Source of the DNA: Corticium candelabrum
Taxonomy: Eukaryota; Porifera; Homoscleromorpha; Homosclerophorida; Plakinidae
DNA length: 64,000 nt
NCBI RefSeq assembly: GCF_963422355.1
Contig: NC_085091.1
Span: forward strand, 4,042,523-4,106,522
Direction: 5' to 3'
Part shown: piece after piece, positions 44,227-56,861 of the stretch
How positions within the stretch are numbered: the first letter of the stretch is position 1
Layout: the number at the start of each line of letters is the position of its first letter
The notes under the pieces: generated by a model
The model's input: the letters and a program-made list of their open reading frames with translations, nothing else
Databases searched by the model: none
What the model was told of the DNA's origin: nothing
Made by a program: the position numbers and the translations under genes

Positions 44227-46430
44227 TCAGTGCTCTGATTCTCCCACAAAGTCATTTAGAATTGCTTTCAGGTCCAGTGCATCTGTCCTGTTCTTGTGGA
44301 CATAAAGTAGCATGAGATAGTTTAGCCTCTCTTGCATCATAGTTGTTCTAAGGTAGCTTTTGAGTCGTCTCAGCGCACTAAATGATCTTTCAGATGACGC
44401 ATTGGTGGTTGGCATGACCAACACAAGTTGAAAAATGCGTTTCACTTGTGATAAATGGACCCTCTGACCATGAGACAACAAAAGAAAATAAGACTTTATG
44501 TCAAAGATGGTCATCTTTGTGCTGGCCTCCTTTGATTGAAGTTGATACGTTTGTTGGAAGTGGACTCCAAACGTTTGAAGTTGTGCATACAACATCTCCT
44601 GGTCAAAGTCATCTTTATAGAATGCACAAACCGCTTTCAGATCATCTTCTAACTCCTGCTGTTTGGCTGCCTTAATCAAAAGTGTCTCCAAAGAATGATA
44701 TATTCTGTAGCCAGGCTGATCAAATCGAGATCGAATACAGTTGATAATGAGATCAAGTACTTCATAATAGCACTGTCTATAGTGTTCTTTTGGGGTCTCA
44801 TGAAAGTCCCTCTATAGTGTTCTTTTGGGGTCTCATGAAAGTCCCCTTCACACGAACCCTCACAAAGCCTCCTAGGCATTTTCCTCCTTCGGGGTAGCTG
44901 TGGGTCACTGACATTCAAAGATCTGGCTTTCCTACTCACTTTCTCCCACATCAGGTCAAAGGCATCATCATTTCGAAGCGATGTGATTGTATCAACAGTC
45001 ATCTGAGCAACTTGTTGACCTTCTTCTGCAGACAAAGACTTATGTTGTAAAGTTCTACTCAGATTGTCCGCATGTCTTAATATCATTTCACTTAGCATGA
45101 TACCATACAAATACTGAAACATATCCATTTGGGCTGACACCCCTTGGATTCTGGCCTTGGCCTCTGTGTCCCTTGTTATTGCAAGGGCCTCCTCCCATGT
45201 ATTCTGCAATGCCTCATAGTTACTGATAATGCTTGAGAGCGTATCAGCTCTCACTGTCCAGCTAGTAGGGCAGAGTACTCTGATACCTGTACTACTAGCT
45301 GGCAAGCTCTCCTTCAACTTCCTATATATCCCCTCCCTACGTGGGGAATATTTGATCAGTTTTGTGATCTCCCAACTTGTGTCTAGTACATCTTTCATCA
45401 ACTTTGATTGCTTTAGGGTGTCATTTGCAGCGAGATTTAGAGCATGGCCGTAACAGTGGGTGAAGACTGCTCTTGACTCAATATCATTAATTAATGCGTT
45501 TAGCAACACCAGTTCTATAGCCACTCATAGCACTGGCACCATCAAAACACTGTCCACGAAGCTTTTTCATACTCACATTCAGTCTTATGAAGACGTCCTT
45601 GATCAGAGCTGCAAGGGTTGCAGCATCAGTAGTTGAGGTTTGGTAAAGTCCAATAAACTCTTCATCCACCTGCAAGTCTTCTGAAACCCTACGAATGATG
45701 ACTGTAAATTGCTCTCTGTTGGAGGCATCAGTAGTTTCATCAGCCATCACTGTTACAAATGGGGAATTATGTATGTCTGTGGCAATATTTCGTAGCACTT
45801 GGAGGCCCAATGTTTGATCATTTCATTTTGAATTTGTGGACTTGTGTAGACTTCTCCTTTCGTTTCAGCCAGTGTGCTAGGTTAGGGTCTTTCTCACTCT
45901 GTAGACAAAGCAGCTGTTGTAGATTGCCATCTGATTCATCTCCATCTCCTCTAAAAGCAAGACCCTGCCTACTCAAGAATCTCACAGACGACAGTACTTA
46001 AAAAAGCGCGTGTTGATTGTTGACTTTCTGGACAGCATGCTCATGAGAAAGATGTTCTCCAACGTTCCTGGTGGTGGCAGGAAGAGTGACAAGAACTTCA
46101 ACTGCTTCACGATGACACGCACTCTTTACGTGGTTTTTGAATCCTGTGGTTGCATCTTTCCAGTTTGAAAATCCACGAGTAACCTTACCAATGAATACAA
46201 TTATAGACCAACAGCCTACTTCTGTATGTGCTAGAGAACTAACAAAAGCAGGATCCGGTTTAGACTTGATTGGTTTGAGAGTCAATGCTTTCACGCACAG
46301 GTACCGGTGACAAAACACGACGTCGTCAGCCTCGTGGTAGTGAACAAATGGCCACTGATGAAACCAAGATGGCTTGAAGCAACGCAACTCCGCCTTCTTC
46401 CCAAAGGGGCGCTTTGGAAAATCGAAGTTT
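44227..46430 (-). pseudogene. hAT transposase, ZMYM1/TTF-finger type, broken
   Basis: Right to left on the minus strand: a TTF-type zinc-finger N-terminus (FVHYHEADDVVFCHRYLC, then GFSNWKDATTGFKNHVKSAC), then DUF4371-like catalytic sequence (TVMADETTDASNREQF with the first Asp; RGQCFDGASAMSG with the second), a long helical insertion, and the hAT C-terminal dimerisation block (MPTTNASSERSFSALRRLKS, then YLMLLYVHKN). Damage: a TAA after NNQHALF (about 45998); a frameshift at the KHW/LGLQVL junction near 45812; a frame change where the TGVAKRIN piece meets the ALINDIE piece (about 45490); and a 35-base tandem duplication at 44777-44846. It is related to ZMYM1/ZNF862-type proteins. Inactive. Confidence 0.75.
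44777..44846. repeat. 35-bp tandem duplication inside the hAT transposase
   Basis: A unit starting CTATAGTGTTCTTTTGGGGT occurs twice in a row. Because 35 is not a multiple of three it shifts the reading frame. Confidence 0.85.
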
Positions 46431-47018
46431 AGGGGTTGGTGAGGCTGGTTAAGAACGGCTTGATCATCAGGAAAGACTTTCGATGTGCTGGTCGCCTTAC
46501 TTAGAAGATTTAGGACAAATCCCGGATGTGGCTTCGAACCCTTCTACTCTTACACTGCATTCTTCCAGCTATTTCTGGTACGTATCTCAATTTTTACAAT
46601 ATAATCAATGTCCACTGTGATTATTACATTTCTCTGTGCCTGATAACGTAGACAGAATAGAAAGTAAATAATATATTTTATCATCTATAGCTATTTAACC
46701 GGAAGTCTACGCCATTCTGCTGCTGTTGAAACTACAGTTTCTGAAAAATGGTCCGGCGAATGCCGGACCTGCCGGACCGCTTGCTACGGGCCTGTTCTTT
46801 CATCAAGTTTGCAAATACGTTACGTATTTCGTTGTGTCTAATAGTAGGGAAGCCTTCCTTCGGACATATGACAGTGAGCGTTCAACTGTAAAAGCTGACC
46901 CACAAGCACATTGATTTGTAAGGTTGTTTGGTCGCCAACCATAGCGTAAGCAAAGTGCGTCACGAAATGAGGTCTTGTCTAAATGAGGTCTTGTCTAAAT
47001 GGAATCCATGTCGTTGCA

Positions 47019-48347
47019 TAGTCTCGCGTAGCCAGACCCCTTTCGCCGCGGCCTCCCCGGCGAAATGGGGTCTGGTGTACAGCCTTTGATGTCGCTGTGT
47101 GCCGCGTAGCCAGAAATCGGCTATCTAAAGACCGGATTTTGTTTCTTAAACGCTTCACTAAAGATGAGACTGGTATGCACGCAATGCAATCCTATCTCAA
47201 TAGCTTCTCTTGTTTCGTAGAGAACAACTCGAAGACTACAGCTAGAGTCGTTGCTGTTTGTGAAATCTGCATGTCTACGGCAGCGATTAAACGCGGCCGC
47301 GGGGACGTTGACGTCGACAGGCTTCGATTTCATGCAGCCATGATCGACGTCGTACGATCTAGCGTTGTGCGCTCGTGTCACAACGGAGACTGAATGCGAA
47401 CGTACTGGATGGATGCGAACGTACTCAGTGCTGTTTGCTGTTTTTTGACGTCTAAAGCGACCGCAGACAGTCCGGAGTGAGCGATATCTGGAAGGGCTTG
47501 GAGTTGCATGACGTCATCGAAACAAGATGAGTCGTCTTTCTGTGTTTGGGTAATCATTTCATGTGTTTTGTGCTTTGATTTGGTGAACACATACAGTAGC
47601 AACCAGGAAGAGACCACGTTGACAGAAATCCTGGACGTCCCAAGATGGTACAGATTCGATGTGTTGTTTGGAAGAGCTAGATATTACGCGTGTTTCTGCA
47701 GCGTAACTTCCAGAGTATGTGGAGCTTCAGGGAGACTACTTCCATCCAACTGTTTTCTCTTGCTCAACAAGGTGATAGCATCTGGTGGTTTCATCAAACA
47801 CAAAAGCACGTCGACATGTCAGACAGTTATGTTTTATTGCATGATTTATGATATGCACGCAGCGCTACATGATCTAGAATTCTAGACAGTTATTACAACA
47901 TGCAGTTATTTATTTCACTGGAAGGTCAAAGGTACAGCAAACAGCACTGAGTACGTTCGCATCCATCCAGTACGTTCGCATTCAGTTTCCGTTGTGACAC
48001 GAGCGCACAACGCTAGATCGTACGACGTCGATCATGGCTGCATGAAATCGAAGCCTGTCGACCCCGCGGCCGCGTTTAATCGCTGCCGTAGACATGCAGA
48101 TTTCACAAACAGCAACGACTCTAGCTGTAGTCTTCGAGTTGTTCTCTACGAAACAAGAGAAGCTATTGAGATAGGATTGCATTGCGTGCATACCAGTCTC
48201 GTCTTTAGTGAAGCGTTTAAGAAACAAAATCCGGTCTTTAGATAGCCGATTTCTGGCTACGCGGCACACAGCGACATCAAAGGCTGTACACCAGACCCCA
48301 TTTCGCCGGAGAGGCCGCGGTGAAAGGGGTCTGGCTACGCGAGACTA
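47019..48347. mobile_element. Long-TIR (MULE-type) element with perfect 9-bp target duplication
   Basis: The outer ends are TAGTCTCGCGTAGCCAGACC and its inverse. Inverted arms extend about 47019-47443 and 47935-48347 (over 400 bp, nearly identical; arm 1 has six extra bases, a GACGTT-type repeat). GTCGTTGCA directly flanks both sides (47010-47018 and 48348-48356), a perfect 9-bp duplication as made by Mutator-like elements. Each terminus has a subterminal hairpin, CCAGACCCC to GGGGTCTGG. Each arm encodes the same 95-98-codon frame (CRVARNRLSKDRILFLKRF), unrecognised. There is no transposase. MULE assignment is inferred from the TSD length and TIR size. Confidence 0.75.
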
Positions 48348-48599
48348 GTCGTTGCAGTGGAAGTACGGTAAGCCAATTTGATGCCTTTTTTCGCTTGCTG
48401 GTTCAGTCGCTCTTTTTTGTTGAATGGTCGAATCTCTGTTTACCAAATCTGCTGTCAGCTTCTCTATTTCTCGTTTACTTCGACGAAGGTTAATTTGAGC
48501 AAAATTTGTTGGTTGTTTGCGTCAGACGGATGATACTCTGGTTGTAGGATAAGTTTCGTCAGAGGTTCTGTGATTTGCGTAGATGTTATGTCTACTACT

Positions 48600-48796
48600 A
48601 TTATCACCACCACCGCCGCCGCCGCCGCCACCAGCACCGCCACCACCACCATCGCCACCACCACCACCGCCGCCGCCGCCACCATCACCACCGCCGCCGC
48701 CGCCACCATCACCTCCACCACCACCACTACCACCACCGCCACCGCCACCACCACTACTACTACCACCGCCACCGCCACCACCACTACTACTACCAC
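48600..48796. repeat. (CCN)n triplet array, about 195 bp
   Basis: Mixed CCA, CCG and ACT triplets on the plus strand. All six frames are open as homopolymer-like peptides (Pro, His, Thr or Gly, Val, Ala), so none is taken as a gene. Confidence 0.9.
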
Positions 48797-50346
48797 TGAA
48801 AGACATGTTATAATGCAACAATAGACTAAGTGTACAATAATAGCTAAGTAGCTAATTATAACAAGGTAGCAATCAAGTTCTTACTTTTTAAATGAACTAC
48901 GGGAACGGGAGGCTGTGAGTCAAGAAATAGCGTGGCGTGTGTTCTAGCTGCTAGGCGGTCCAGTTTACAGAATCTGAATGTGTAGATATTCGGATTGTAC
49001 CACGATACTCTAGCTAGTGCTAGGTGTAGTCATCACGTAGTCACATCTACCACGATTGTTGCATAGGCGCTAAATTAAAGTAACCACAGTCAATGTGAAA
49101 GCATTCTTTTTAGCTGTACATCTTCTGCGTAGAAACATTGTCACGGTCCTTGCAGTTCTGCGTCCACTCGTCCACCGTTTTTGTCCTGAATGCACTCGAT
49201 CTGTGCACGAACAAACACCGCTGTGAACACTTACTTTCTGGACGGCATTTCAGACGTTTCATAACTCCTGCTGTTTTCATAACTCGCAGGATCAGTAAAA
49301 TAAGCTATCTCTCGCGATCGATTGCTGTTTGAGCGCAGTCCAAACTCGCGATACAGCACAAGTCCAACAATTGTATGCGGTATAGAGTTTGTGGTCCTTC
49401 CAACGTTGTCTTACTAAGTTTCTCTGATTTCAAGATTTTGATTTCGTGTGTACATCCATTTTTTTCAATCCAGTATCCGAGGTACCAGCCCTCAAAACAT
49501 CTGGTTAGCTAAACAGTAACTTTGATAAAGCGACGTACCCATGCATGAAGAAATTAGAATGTGTGAACCGATCGATTTTTCCAACTTTTTCATCTTTTGT
49601 ATGCGCCAAGTCGCGGCTACACGAATGAATACACGAAAGCTCAAATGAGAACGACTCCTCTCGCTTTATTATATTTATTAATTAAATACCTAACTCATAT
49701 TTACTACCACCCTCTAGATGTAAAGTATAGGCATGTATGCATTATGTACGCGTCTCAGACAACTGTACATGTAGATACAGTACTTTCACAAAACCGTAAT
49801 TTTCTTTGGGCAAATTACAGTCCAAACTGAAAGGTAAAATAAAGTTTAAATAATTAATAAATTGGCATACCAAACAATTGCAAACGGAACTGGCTAGATT
49901 GCATGTGTACGGATGTGTCTTCTAGTAATCTGAGGATTCACGATGCAGTTAACTAATTAATTCATACAATTGTAAATGGTTACAGTAATTTATATATACA
50001 TGTATTAGTCACCAACAGCATCCAATGACGTCACAAGATTAGTTTTCTACCTCTATCATTCTTGAATTAATTAATTAAGCAGACTACGGGTCTGCAATAC
50101 AACGAGCAAGGAAGCATAAGGGATCTGATTTGATGTTTGAACGGCGGTTTTGTAGAGTGTATACTACTATCCTAGATAGTCGCGTGGTTTGTAGTAGTGT
50201 ACTCTAGAGGTGAGCAACATTAATTAAAAAGTGTCTGCCTTCATTTCGTTCTACGATCTTGCGTTCCCAGCCTCTCACTACAGACTGACAAGAAGAACAG
50301 AAGCGTGAAGCAAGTAACACCGTCGGACCGCCCTCTAGATCTAGGG
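48797..50346. other. Spacer, nothing recognised
   Basis: About 1.5 kb of AT-rich sequence with AATTAATTAA-type runs and several short unremarkable frames. No gene or element ends were found. Confidence 0.4.
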
Positions 50347-51062
50347 TAGCCTCGTACCCAGGCCCTCTTGCGCGCCCGGAGAAGAGGGCCTGGTACACGT
50401 TGTATTCGCATGCGCGCATAAATTAGAAGGAAATCGTGGTAATATATGCACGCATGCGGAACCGACGTTGTTTAGAATCTCGAGCCGATAATGTCGCGCG
50501 CAATCGACAGTGAAACAGCTTCCGTGTTCAGTAGTGATGAAGCCCTAGATCTAGACCCAAGGTCAAGTGAAACTCCGAGTTCGCGTAATCTTTGACTTGT
50601 TCTATCATCAGCAATACTATAGGAGACACGATCGCGACAATGACGACATATCCACAATCTTCTTCACCACATTTCTCTAGCTTGCAGTCAACCCTATACG
50701 GTGTATGTTGATAGCACAGCGATTTACCGTATCCTGTAGGAAGCCAGCTGCAGACGTCGTTTCCGTTGTAGATGTGCTCTACGACAACACGCTGCTGCTC
50801 CTTCAGCTCGACATTACACAGCCTAAGCTTGCCTAGAGCGTAGTGCAACACCATATCAAAACCAGAAGCTCTGCCTTCATCCACCATTTGCCAAATTGGG
50901 TCTCACTGCGCGCGACATTATCGGCTCGAGATTCTAAACAACGTCGGTTCCGCATGCGTGCTTGCCTTACCACGATTTCCTTCTAATTTATGCGCGCATG
51001 CGAATACAACGTGTACCAGGCCCTCTTCTCCGGGCGCGCAAGAGGGCCTGGGTACGAGGCTA
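50347..51062 (-). mobile_element. Inverted-repeat element carrying a RecQ helicase fragment (Pack-MULE-like)
   Basis: The left end TAGCCTCGTACCCAGGCCCT has its inverse at the right end (to 51062). Arms extend about 160 bp inward (50347-50507 and 50907-51062), with two short differences. Each terminus also folds on itself (CCAGGCCCTCTT to AAGAGGGCCTGG), the same architecture as the 47019-48347 element. The flanks share CTAGGG; GATCTAGGG on the left and AGCCTAGGG on the right would be a decayed 9-bp duplication. The interior is a helicase fragment on the minus strand. A gene piece inside long TIRs without a transposase is the Pack-MULE pattern. Confidence 0.65.
50528..50887 (-). pseudogene. RecQ-type helicase N-terminal fragment, captured
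   Basis: 119 codons from the ATG at 50887. It shows a Q-motif-like LKEQQ, Walker A as SWLPTGYGKSLCYQ, and motif Ia-like VIVAIVSPIVLLMIEQVKDY. This is the start of a RecQ-family ATPase core, which normally unwinds DNA 3' to 5'. Motif II (DEAH) and everything after are absent, and the frame ends in the element's inverted arm, so it cannot be a functional helicase. The ATG lies at the edge of the right arm. Many animal genomes contain such RecQ-like pieces with GYGKS. Confidence 0.65.
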
Positions 51063-51466
51063 AGCCTAGGGTAGCCTCGGCCTCCCAAACCCGTGTAGCA
51101 CCGATTCAAAATCGTCGGTGGCAGACCTCCTGCCGCGTGCTGTGTCTCCAGATACGTTCACGAAATATATTATAAATAAATAAAACCTTTTCTCAGAAAA
51201 CGCCAGGAAAGATCCACACTTTCACAATAATCTCTTGCAAGGGAAAGACGAGGGCGTTCCCAAATGTCTAAACTAAACGTTACATTTGTATACACTACAA
51301 AGATAACATCATCGCCACGCCCTCACTTTGCAGCTTTTGGATTTGCTGTGATTGAAACACAATTTTGAGACTGTTTATAGACTAGAATTAGTATTGCTAA
51401 ACTGAACATATCGTAAAGCCTCTGCTGCCTGGTCCAAACAAATAGTTGCCGTCTAGACCGGGTATG
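51063..51466. other. 5' flank of gene B
   Basis: No gene. It contains GCCACGCCCTCACTTTGCAG (51313-51332), matched by GCCACGCCTTCCGTTTGCAG at 60319-60338 upstream of gene C, at a similar distance from each ATG. Confidence 0.4.
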
Positions 51467-51501
51467 GCGGGTCGCGTGACCATCCAGCCTCCTGGAGAGT
51501 T
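51467..51501 (+). promoter_or_regulatory. Conserved block upstream of gene B
   Basis: GCGGGTCGCGTGACCA followed by a CC(T/C)GGAGAGTT block lies 133 bases upstream of the gene B ATG. The same two blocks in the same order lie 115 bases upstream of the gene C ATG (60513-60549). The core GGTCGCGTGACC is a near-palindrome, as expected of a dimeric factor site. It is either a shared promoter/5' UTR element or simply recent duplication. Confidence 0.45.
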
Positions 51502-51599
51502 GATTACAAAAACAGGCCGCGTGCACGTCACATCAGGTTCACCAACGGCGTGAACAGTATAGTGGCGACTGTGTGTGACTGTCTGCACTCATTTTGCTC

Positions 51600-52593
51600 A
51601 TGACAACAGCCATTTTGAAGCTGTTTTTTACGGCAGTTATTGTCAGTGTGTCTGCGCCCTGCGCGTCAGGTACGTATACGATTTACGTGCAAACGCGCTT
51701 ACTCCGCCCTCTTCTTTTAGACTCTACAAATTATTCCGTGTGTTTGCCGTGCAGATTCGTTTCCTATCGAGTGTCCACCGTGCATCAAGAGCGCCGGGTC
51801 GGACGTCTGTGGTGAGAAATTTCGTGAATTGTACAAACCCGCAACTTCCGGTCGGCATAATCCGAGATTAATTTTTTAATTAAAAACACGAAAACGCAGA
51901 CGGCTGCATGTGTTTTCATACTGTACACTTAAAATATTTTGTACGTCGCCTCTCATATCATTTGAATTTCCCACAGACATGGAGGAGTCCATGGAGGAGT
52001 CCAAGCACTACCATGCACTCCCAGTCCCTTTGCGCATCTAATTTCGTGGCACGTGTAATTTCGTCGCACATATCTCCTCATATTTGTGCAGGGGCGTAGC
52101 GTGGCATGGGCTAGACCGGGCTTTTAAATTTTGGTATAATAATAATAGTCCGGCCTCATCACATTTAATATTGTAAGCGTGGTCATAAACTTGTAAATAT
52201 GCGAGGACGAAAGCTGTCTAGAATATTAACTAGACCACCCGTTTTTCCAATCTGGATCTACCACTGATTCTACCTTTATCAGTCCAATGAAAGCTTAGAA
52301 GTGAGCGTGTTCAGTAGCGTCGTGAGGTTCTAGCCGTTTAGCCCCCATTTCTAGCTAGAGGGCATGCTACGCCCCTGATTTGTGTGTAATTTAATAATTG
52401 GTGAGAAATAGCTATATAGAAATCCTTTCTTCGTTAGTGTGCAAATTGGAAAGATTGGAGTATAAGGAGGGAGAGACGATGGTGCTGAGTGAATACGACG
52501 AACGGAATTCGTTGCGCAGCGAAATTGAGTGCGCGTGCGCAGGCGAGGAACAGCGCGTGGACAGGAAAAACATGAGTAGCGTCGGCGGAGATG
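51600..52593 (+). CDS. Gene B exons 1-3: signal peptide and Cys-rich N-terminus
   Basis: Exon 1 (51600-51669) encodes the signal peptide and ends in phase 1. Exon 2 (51755-51811) reads ECPPCIKSAGSDVCG. Exon 3 (52438-52593) reads VCKLERLEYKEGE and LSEYDERNS, then IECACAGEEQRVD. The C..C / C.C spacing and YxxGE recall a von Willebrand C module, but the match is weak. Gene C has the same three exons. Confidence 0.75.
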
Positions 52594-55500
52594 GTAAGGC
52601 GACCGCGACCGCAACGTTGGCAAAAGACTATTTAGTATGATGTATTGTACAATTACAGATTTGACTTAATTAATTTACTACTAATAAATACTTTGGCCAC
52701 TAGCAGTCGAGATTGGGGAGAGAAAGAGCAATTTGAAATAGAGATAGGTTGTACCTCCCAGTGACACATGATATTTAATAGCAGCCTAGAAATTATTTTT
52801 TCAAAGTTCAAACAAAAAGCTTTAGCCCTAGAATTTATTGTAGTGCCTTGATCGTATAACACTGACTATTGTTAACTAAACAGGTACAAATACCATTCCT
52901 ACCTCTGTTACAACTATATACATGTACACACATTCTGACTTTTAATTTGTTACTGCAGTGCATGTGTCTCAAAGTTACACCATTCAGCCTAGTTTGCTTG
53001 TTATTAAATGATCAGCAGAAGTTACCATTTCCCTGTCGAATAATATTGCATTTCAATTGCCCTCACTGCATGTAGAACTGTGTGCACTTATCACGTTAAT
53101 ATCAGCAAAGATTGCTAGATGGTGAATGGTGTTTGCCTTGTAGTGGTGTCAATATTGATAGAGTTATGAAAATATTGTGTGGAGGCAGAGTTTTGTACTG
53201 TCAGGTGCGATTCTTTGGTTTCAGTACAATACATCATATTGAAGGTAATATTATTTTAGAGGTTATCATTACGAATCATGTGTCTTGGCCTGAAACATTG
53301 CAGTGGATATGTGACATGCTGCCAATAGTGGCCATCCACAATCCACCAATGGCATAATCTCAATTCCTTATTACAGTAGTCAAATTCAAGTGACAGGCAG
53401 GCAGAAGAGTACTTGCAAATAGCTTAATTAAATTGATGAACAATGTCTAGTAAAAATGACTGACTTTGCAAGCAGAGAAAACGGTGACAGGCTTGACTGA
53501 CAACTATTGCTGTTTCAGATCACATCCGTCATCGACGTCAAGAACGTCCTTCTTGTAAATCAAGTCGTACCAAGGTGACTATTGGGAATGATGGCAGTCC
53601 TGGAAGAACTGAAAGAAAAGCGGACATATGCTTTGTAGTAGACGAATCAGGCTCAATGTGGCAAGAACATGATTGGCTTAATGACACTATCCATCAACTA
53701 GATACAATTCTGACAATTCAAAACGGAATAAAAGTTCGTTATTGTCTTGTTGGTTATGGCACAACAGAGCATCTACTTGGAGAATTCCTTGTCACTGAAG
53801 GCAATGCAAGTGCAATCAGAGCTGTCATAGAAACGCTCCAGGAGACTGGACAACAAGAGGATGGATACAGTGCCATGTATAAAGTGTTCAAGAATAACGG
53901 GAACTTTACATTTGATCCCGATGCTAAAAAGGTTATCATATTAGTTACAGATGAGAATCGGGATGACCTCGATGAAATGTTGAATGTTGACCTTAATTAT
54001 ATGACCATGCTACAATATTTCAGAAATAATAATGTTACTCTGAACGTTGTGGTCAATCAGCTTTTCAAAGACAAAAACAACACCATCAACACTTTGGCAG
54101 ACGAAGAGGAGTATGTGCTAGGCATGAATTACAAGAATCAATCATATTCACAGAAACTCGGATGTTTAACATCTCCTTGCTACAAAGTGGGTGACCCATG
54201 GGCAGCATATGCTGTAAAGGATGGTGGGCATGAAAGTACTTCACAAGACTATGTTAGGTTGGCATTAGCAACAAATGGATCAGCTTGGGATCTGAACCAA
54301 CTGAGAGATGCTTCTGATGCACAAGTGGAAGCCTTCACAGATGCATTTGTTAATGTGAAAGTTAAAGAAATAGTTGTATGTAGAGTGTGTGAATGTCCAG
54401 ATCCATTCGGAGAGCCCGTCTGTACATTGGATGAAACACTACCACTAGAACAATGTGTCACAGCTAAAGGTAACTTCATTTGTGCAGCATGTACAAATGG
54501 CTCTTTCATGGCCAATTTGCACCATGATTTAACCATGGATCAGTTCATTGTTGTTTTGTCCATCGTTTACGTTCATATCTAATCTACTATATACTACTGC
54601 AGTGCTTTTTCTACCGTATATTCTGTGCTTACATCTATGCAGGTTTGTATCTCTGTACACGAGCTTTGTAAATCTACTAGGCCATGTGTTGCGCTTTAAT
54701 CATAGCTAAGAATCTCGAAAGCAATTAGAGCTGCTGCTGCTGCTCAGCATTACTAGCACAGCTGGCAGTTGCCGGACAAAATCCTTGCTACTGTTATATC
54801 ACTGTGTCTGCATTTAATTTATGTGCACTGCAGAAGCCTAGGCAAGTCTTTGCTGCTTCTGGATTTGACAATCTTATGAAGTGGTATTGTTGGAAAATGG
54901 CGTAATCACGACATGCATTGTAATGTCTCGTGTTATAGCGTAGAGAAAATTCAAAATTGTGCGCAATCTCAACTTTCCAAATCAAGCATCTGAATCTTTG
55001 ATCACCATTAACTTTGCATTGTTCATCTTGTCCCTACATTCAATTCATAAGCACTACGAATTTGTTGTGTGTACGAAAACATAGTGTATACAATATTTAC
55101 ACTACAGATTGCTCTATTCATTTGTATTGAGGGGTTACTAACATCAGACAGCGTCATTTATGGGTTTGTGACTTTAGATACATAATTTTTGTTTGTGTGC
55201 AGAATGCAGTATTAATGGAAAGAAGGTGCCAGAAGGTGGGTACGTTTTCAAGACATTTATCCCAGAAAGCAGTGGATCATTTCCAAGTGTTGCAGCTGTT
55301 GATATTATTTTTGTAATTGATGAAAGTGGGTCAATGGAAAGTGATCACGATTGGTTGAACAACTACTTTATTAAACGAACTGACCAATTCCTTAAGCAAC
55401 ACTATCAGATTGGAATGTCCCCATCCCCACCAAACAAATTTGGATTGTTAGTGTTTGCAAGCCATGATCGAAAACCAGACAATATGGGAAAGGTGCTTGT

Positions 55501-56780
55501 GACAAGTGTTACGGCTGAAGACTTTCCCAATGTTGAGTTACATCGCAATGGAAAGACAGAGGATGGATATGAGGCAATTAAATTAGCAGCTGACTACTTG
55601 CGCCAACCCAAACGATCACCATCTCCTGTTCCAGAACCTCGTGTTCTGAAGTTGATAGTTTTGGTAACAGATGAAGATAGGGATAATGTAAAAAAAACTC
55701 TCACTAAAGAAACATTGAAAAAACACTTAGATGATAATAACATTTGCCTTGATGTGGTGGTTACTAACTCATTTGAGCTAGAGGATGGCAGGGAAGCAAT
55801 AGGTGTTGGAACGTCTCGTGATAAGTATCCAGCATTTGTTCTTCGCCATGGTGATGACCCATTGCCAAAAAATGGACGTAGCGTGATAGAAAGTGGACAT
55901 GTTAAGACTTTTGATGACTATGTGAAGTTAGCATGGGATCGCAATGGAGTAGCATGGGACATCAATGTGGTGAAAACACTTACAGCGGACTCAGACGATA
56001 AAGATTTTGGAATGGACTTTACAAAGTATTTCAGCAAGAGGATTCGTGATGTCCAATGCGGTTTGCGAAACACTGAACCTCCTAGGTGTTCTTGGTCCTC
56101 GTGTCGATCAGCTTTCCCAATGGTAGTATGTGATGGACATATAGACGATAACTACAACATTACAAAAGAACAGTGTATGAGCGGTGTCACCAATTATCAG
56201 GAGCACGAAGATTGTCCATCACCTCTTGGTAGATATCATAAACACCTATAAGACTCCTTGGATGTTTCCACTTCCATACATATTTCCATGAATACTGCCC
56301 CATGCTTAAATAAAAGCCCATGGAGACTTTCAGGCATAATAATATAGCCCCTTGCTCAAATACATTGTGCCCCATGCTAAAAAATTGCCCTGTACAAAGC
56401 AACTGGGCTTGACCTGAAGGACAGGAAATGCTGAAGGAGAAAACGTGGGTACTACTAACAGTACAACCATGCTACTTGAGGAAGAGAAAGAAATTATGCC
56501 ACAGACTACAAGGACTATGATCTTAGTGCAAAGTGACACTGAAGAAGACTGACATCAAACATGTGCTCTTATTACTGGCACTAAGGTTTCATTATCTTAC
56601 CTGAAATACAAACACAGAGAAAGAAGTTATAGAGCCCATGCTCTAATAGTGCCCGGTACTCAAAATAATAATTCATCCCCTCCAGCATGATTGAAAATAC
56701 AGTCCTGTGGGGCTCTATTTGTGGAAATATGGTAATTCACGTGGAACTGAACCCAACAACCTATTTGTTCATTACCAACA

Positions 56781-56861
<81 letters not shown>

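Larger units (their letters stand above)
43957..46794 (-). mobile_element. hAT transposon with 16-bp perfect TIRs
   Basis: The left end CAGGCCCGTAGCAAGC (43957-43972) has a perfect reverse complement GCTTGCTACGGGCCTG (46779-46794). A decayed hAT transposase fills most of the interior on the minus strand. Only TTCTT matches directly outside both ends; the 8-bp target duplication usual for hAT is not seen. A direct AATGGTCCGGCGAA repeat lies just inside each end. Confidence 0.7.

Noticed and set aside
47508..47885. 125-codon frame in the centre of the long-TIR element as its transposase
   Set aside because: No MULE catalytic motifs or zinc finger could be seen; too short for a transposase.
48464..48824. 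Glycine-, valine- or proline-rich proteins of about 80-110 codons
   Set aside because: The CCN triplet array leaves all six frames open; there is no start context, signal peptide or splice partner that singles one out.
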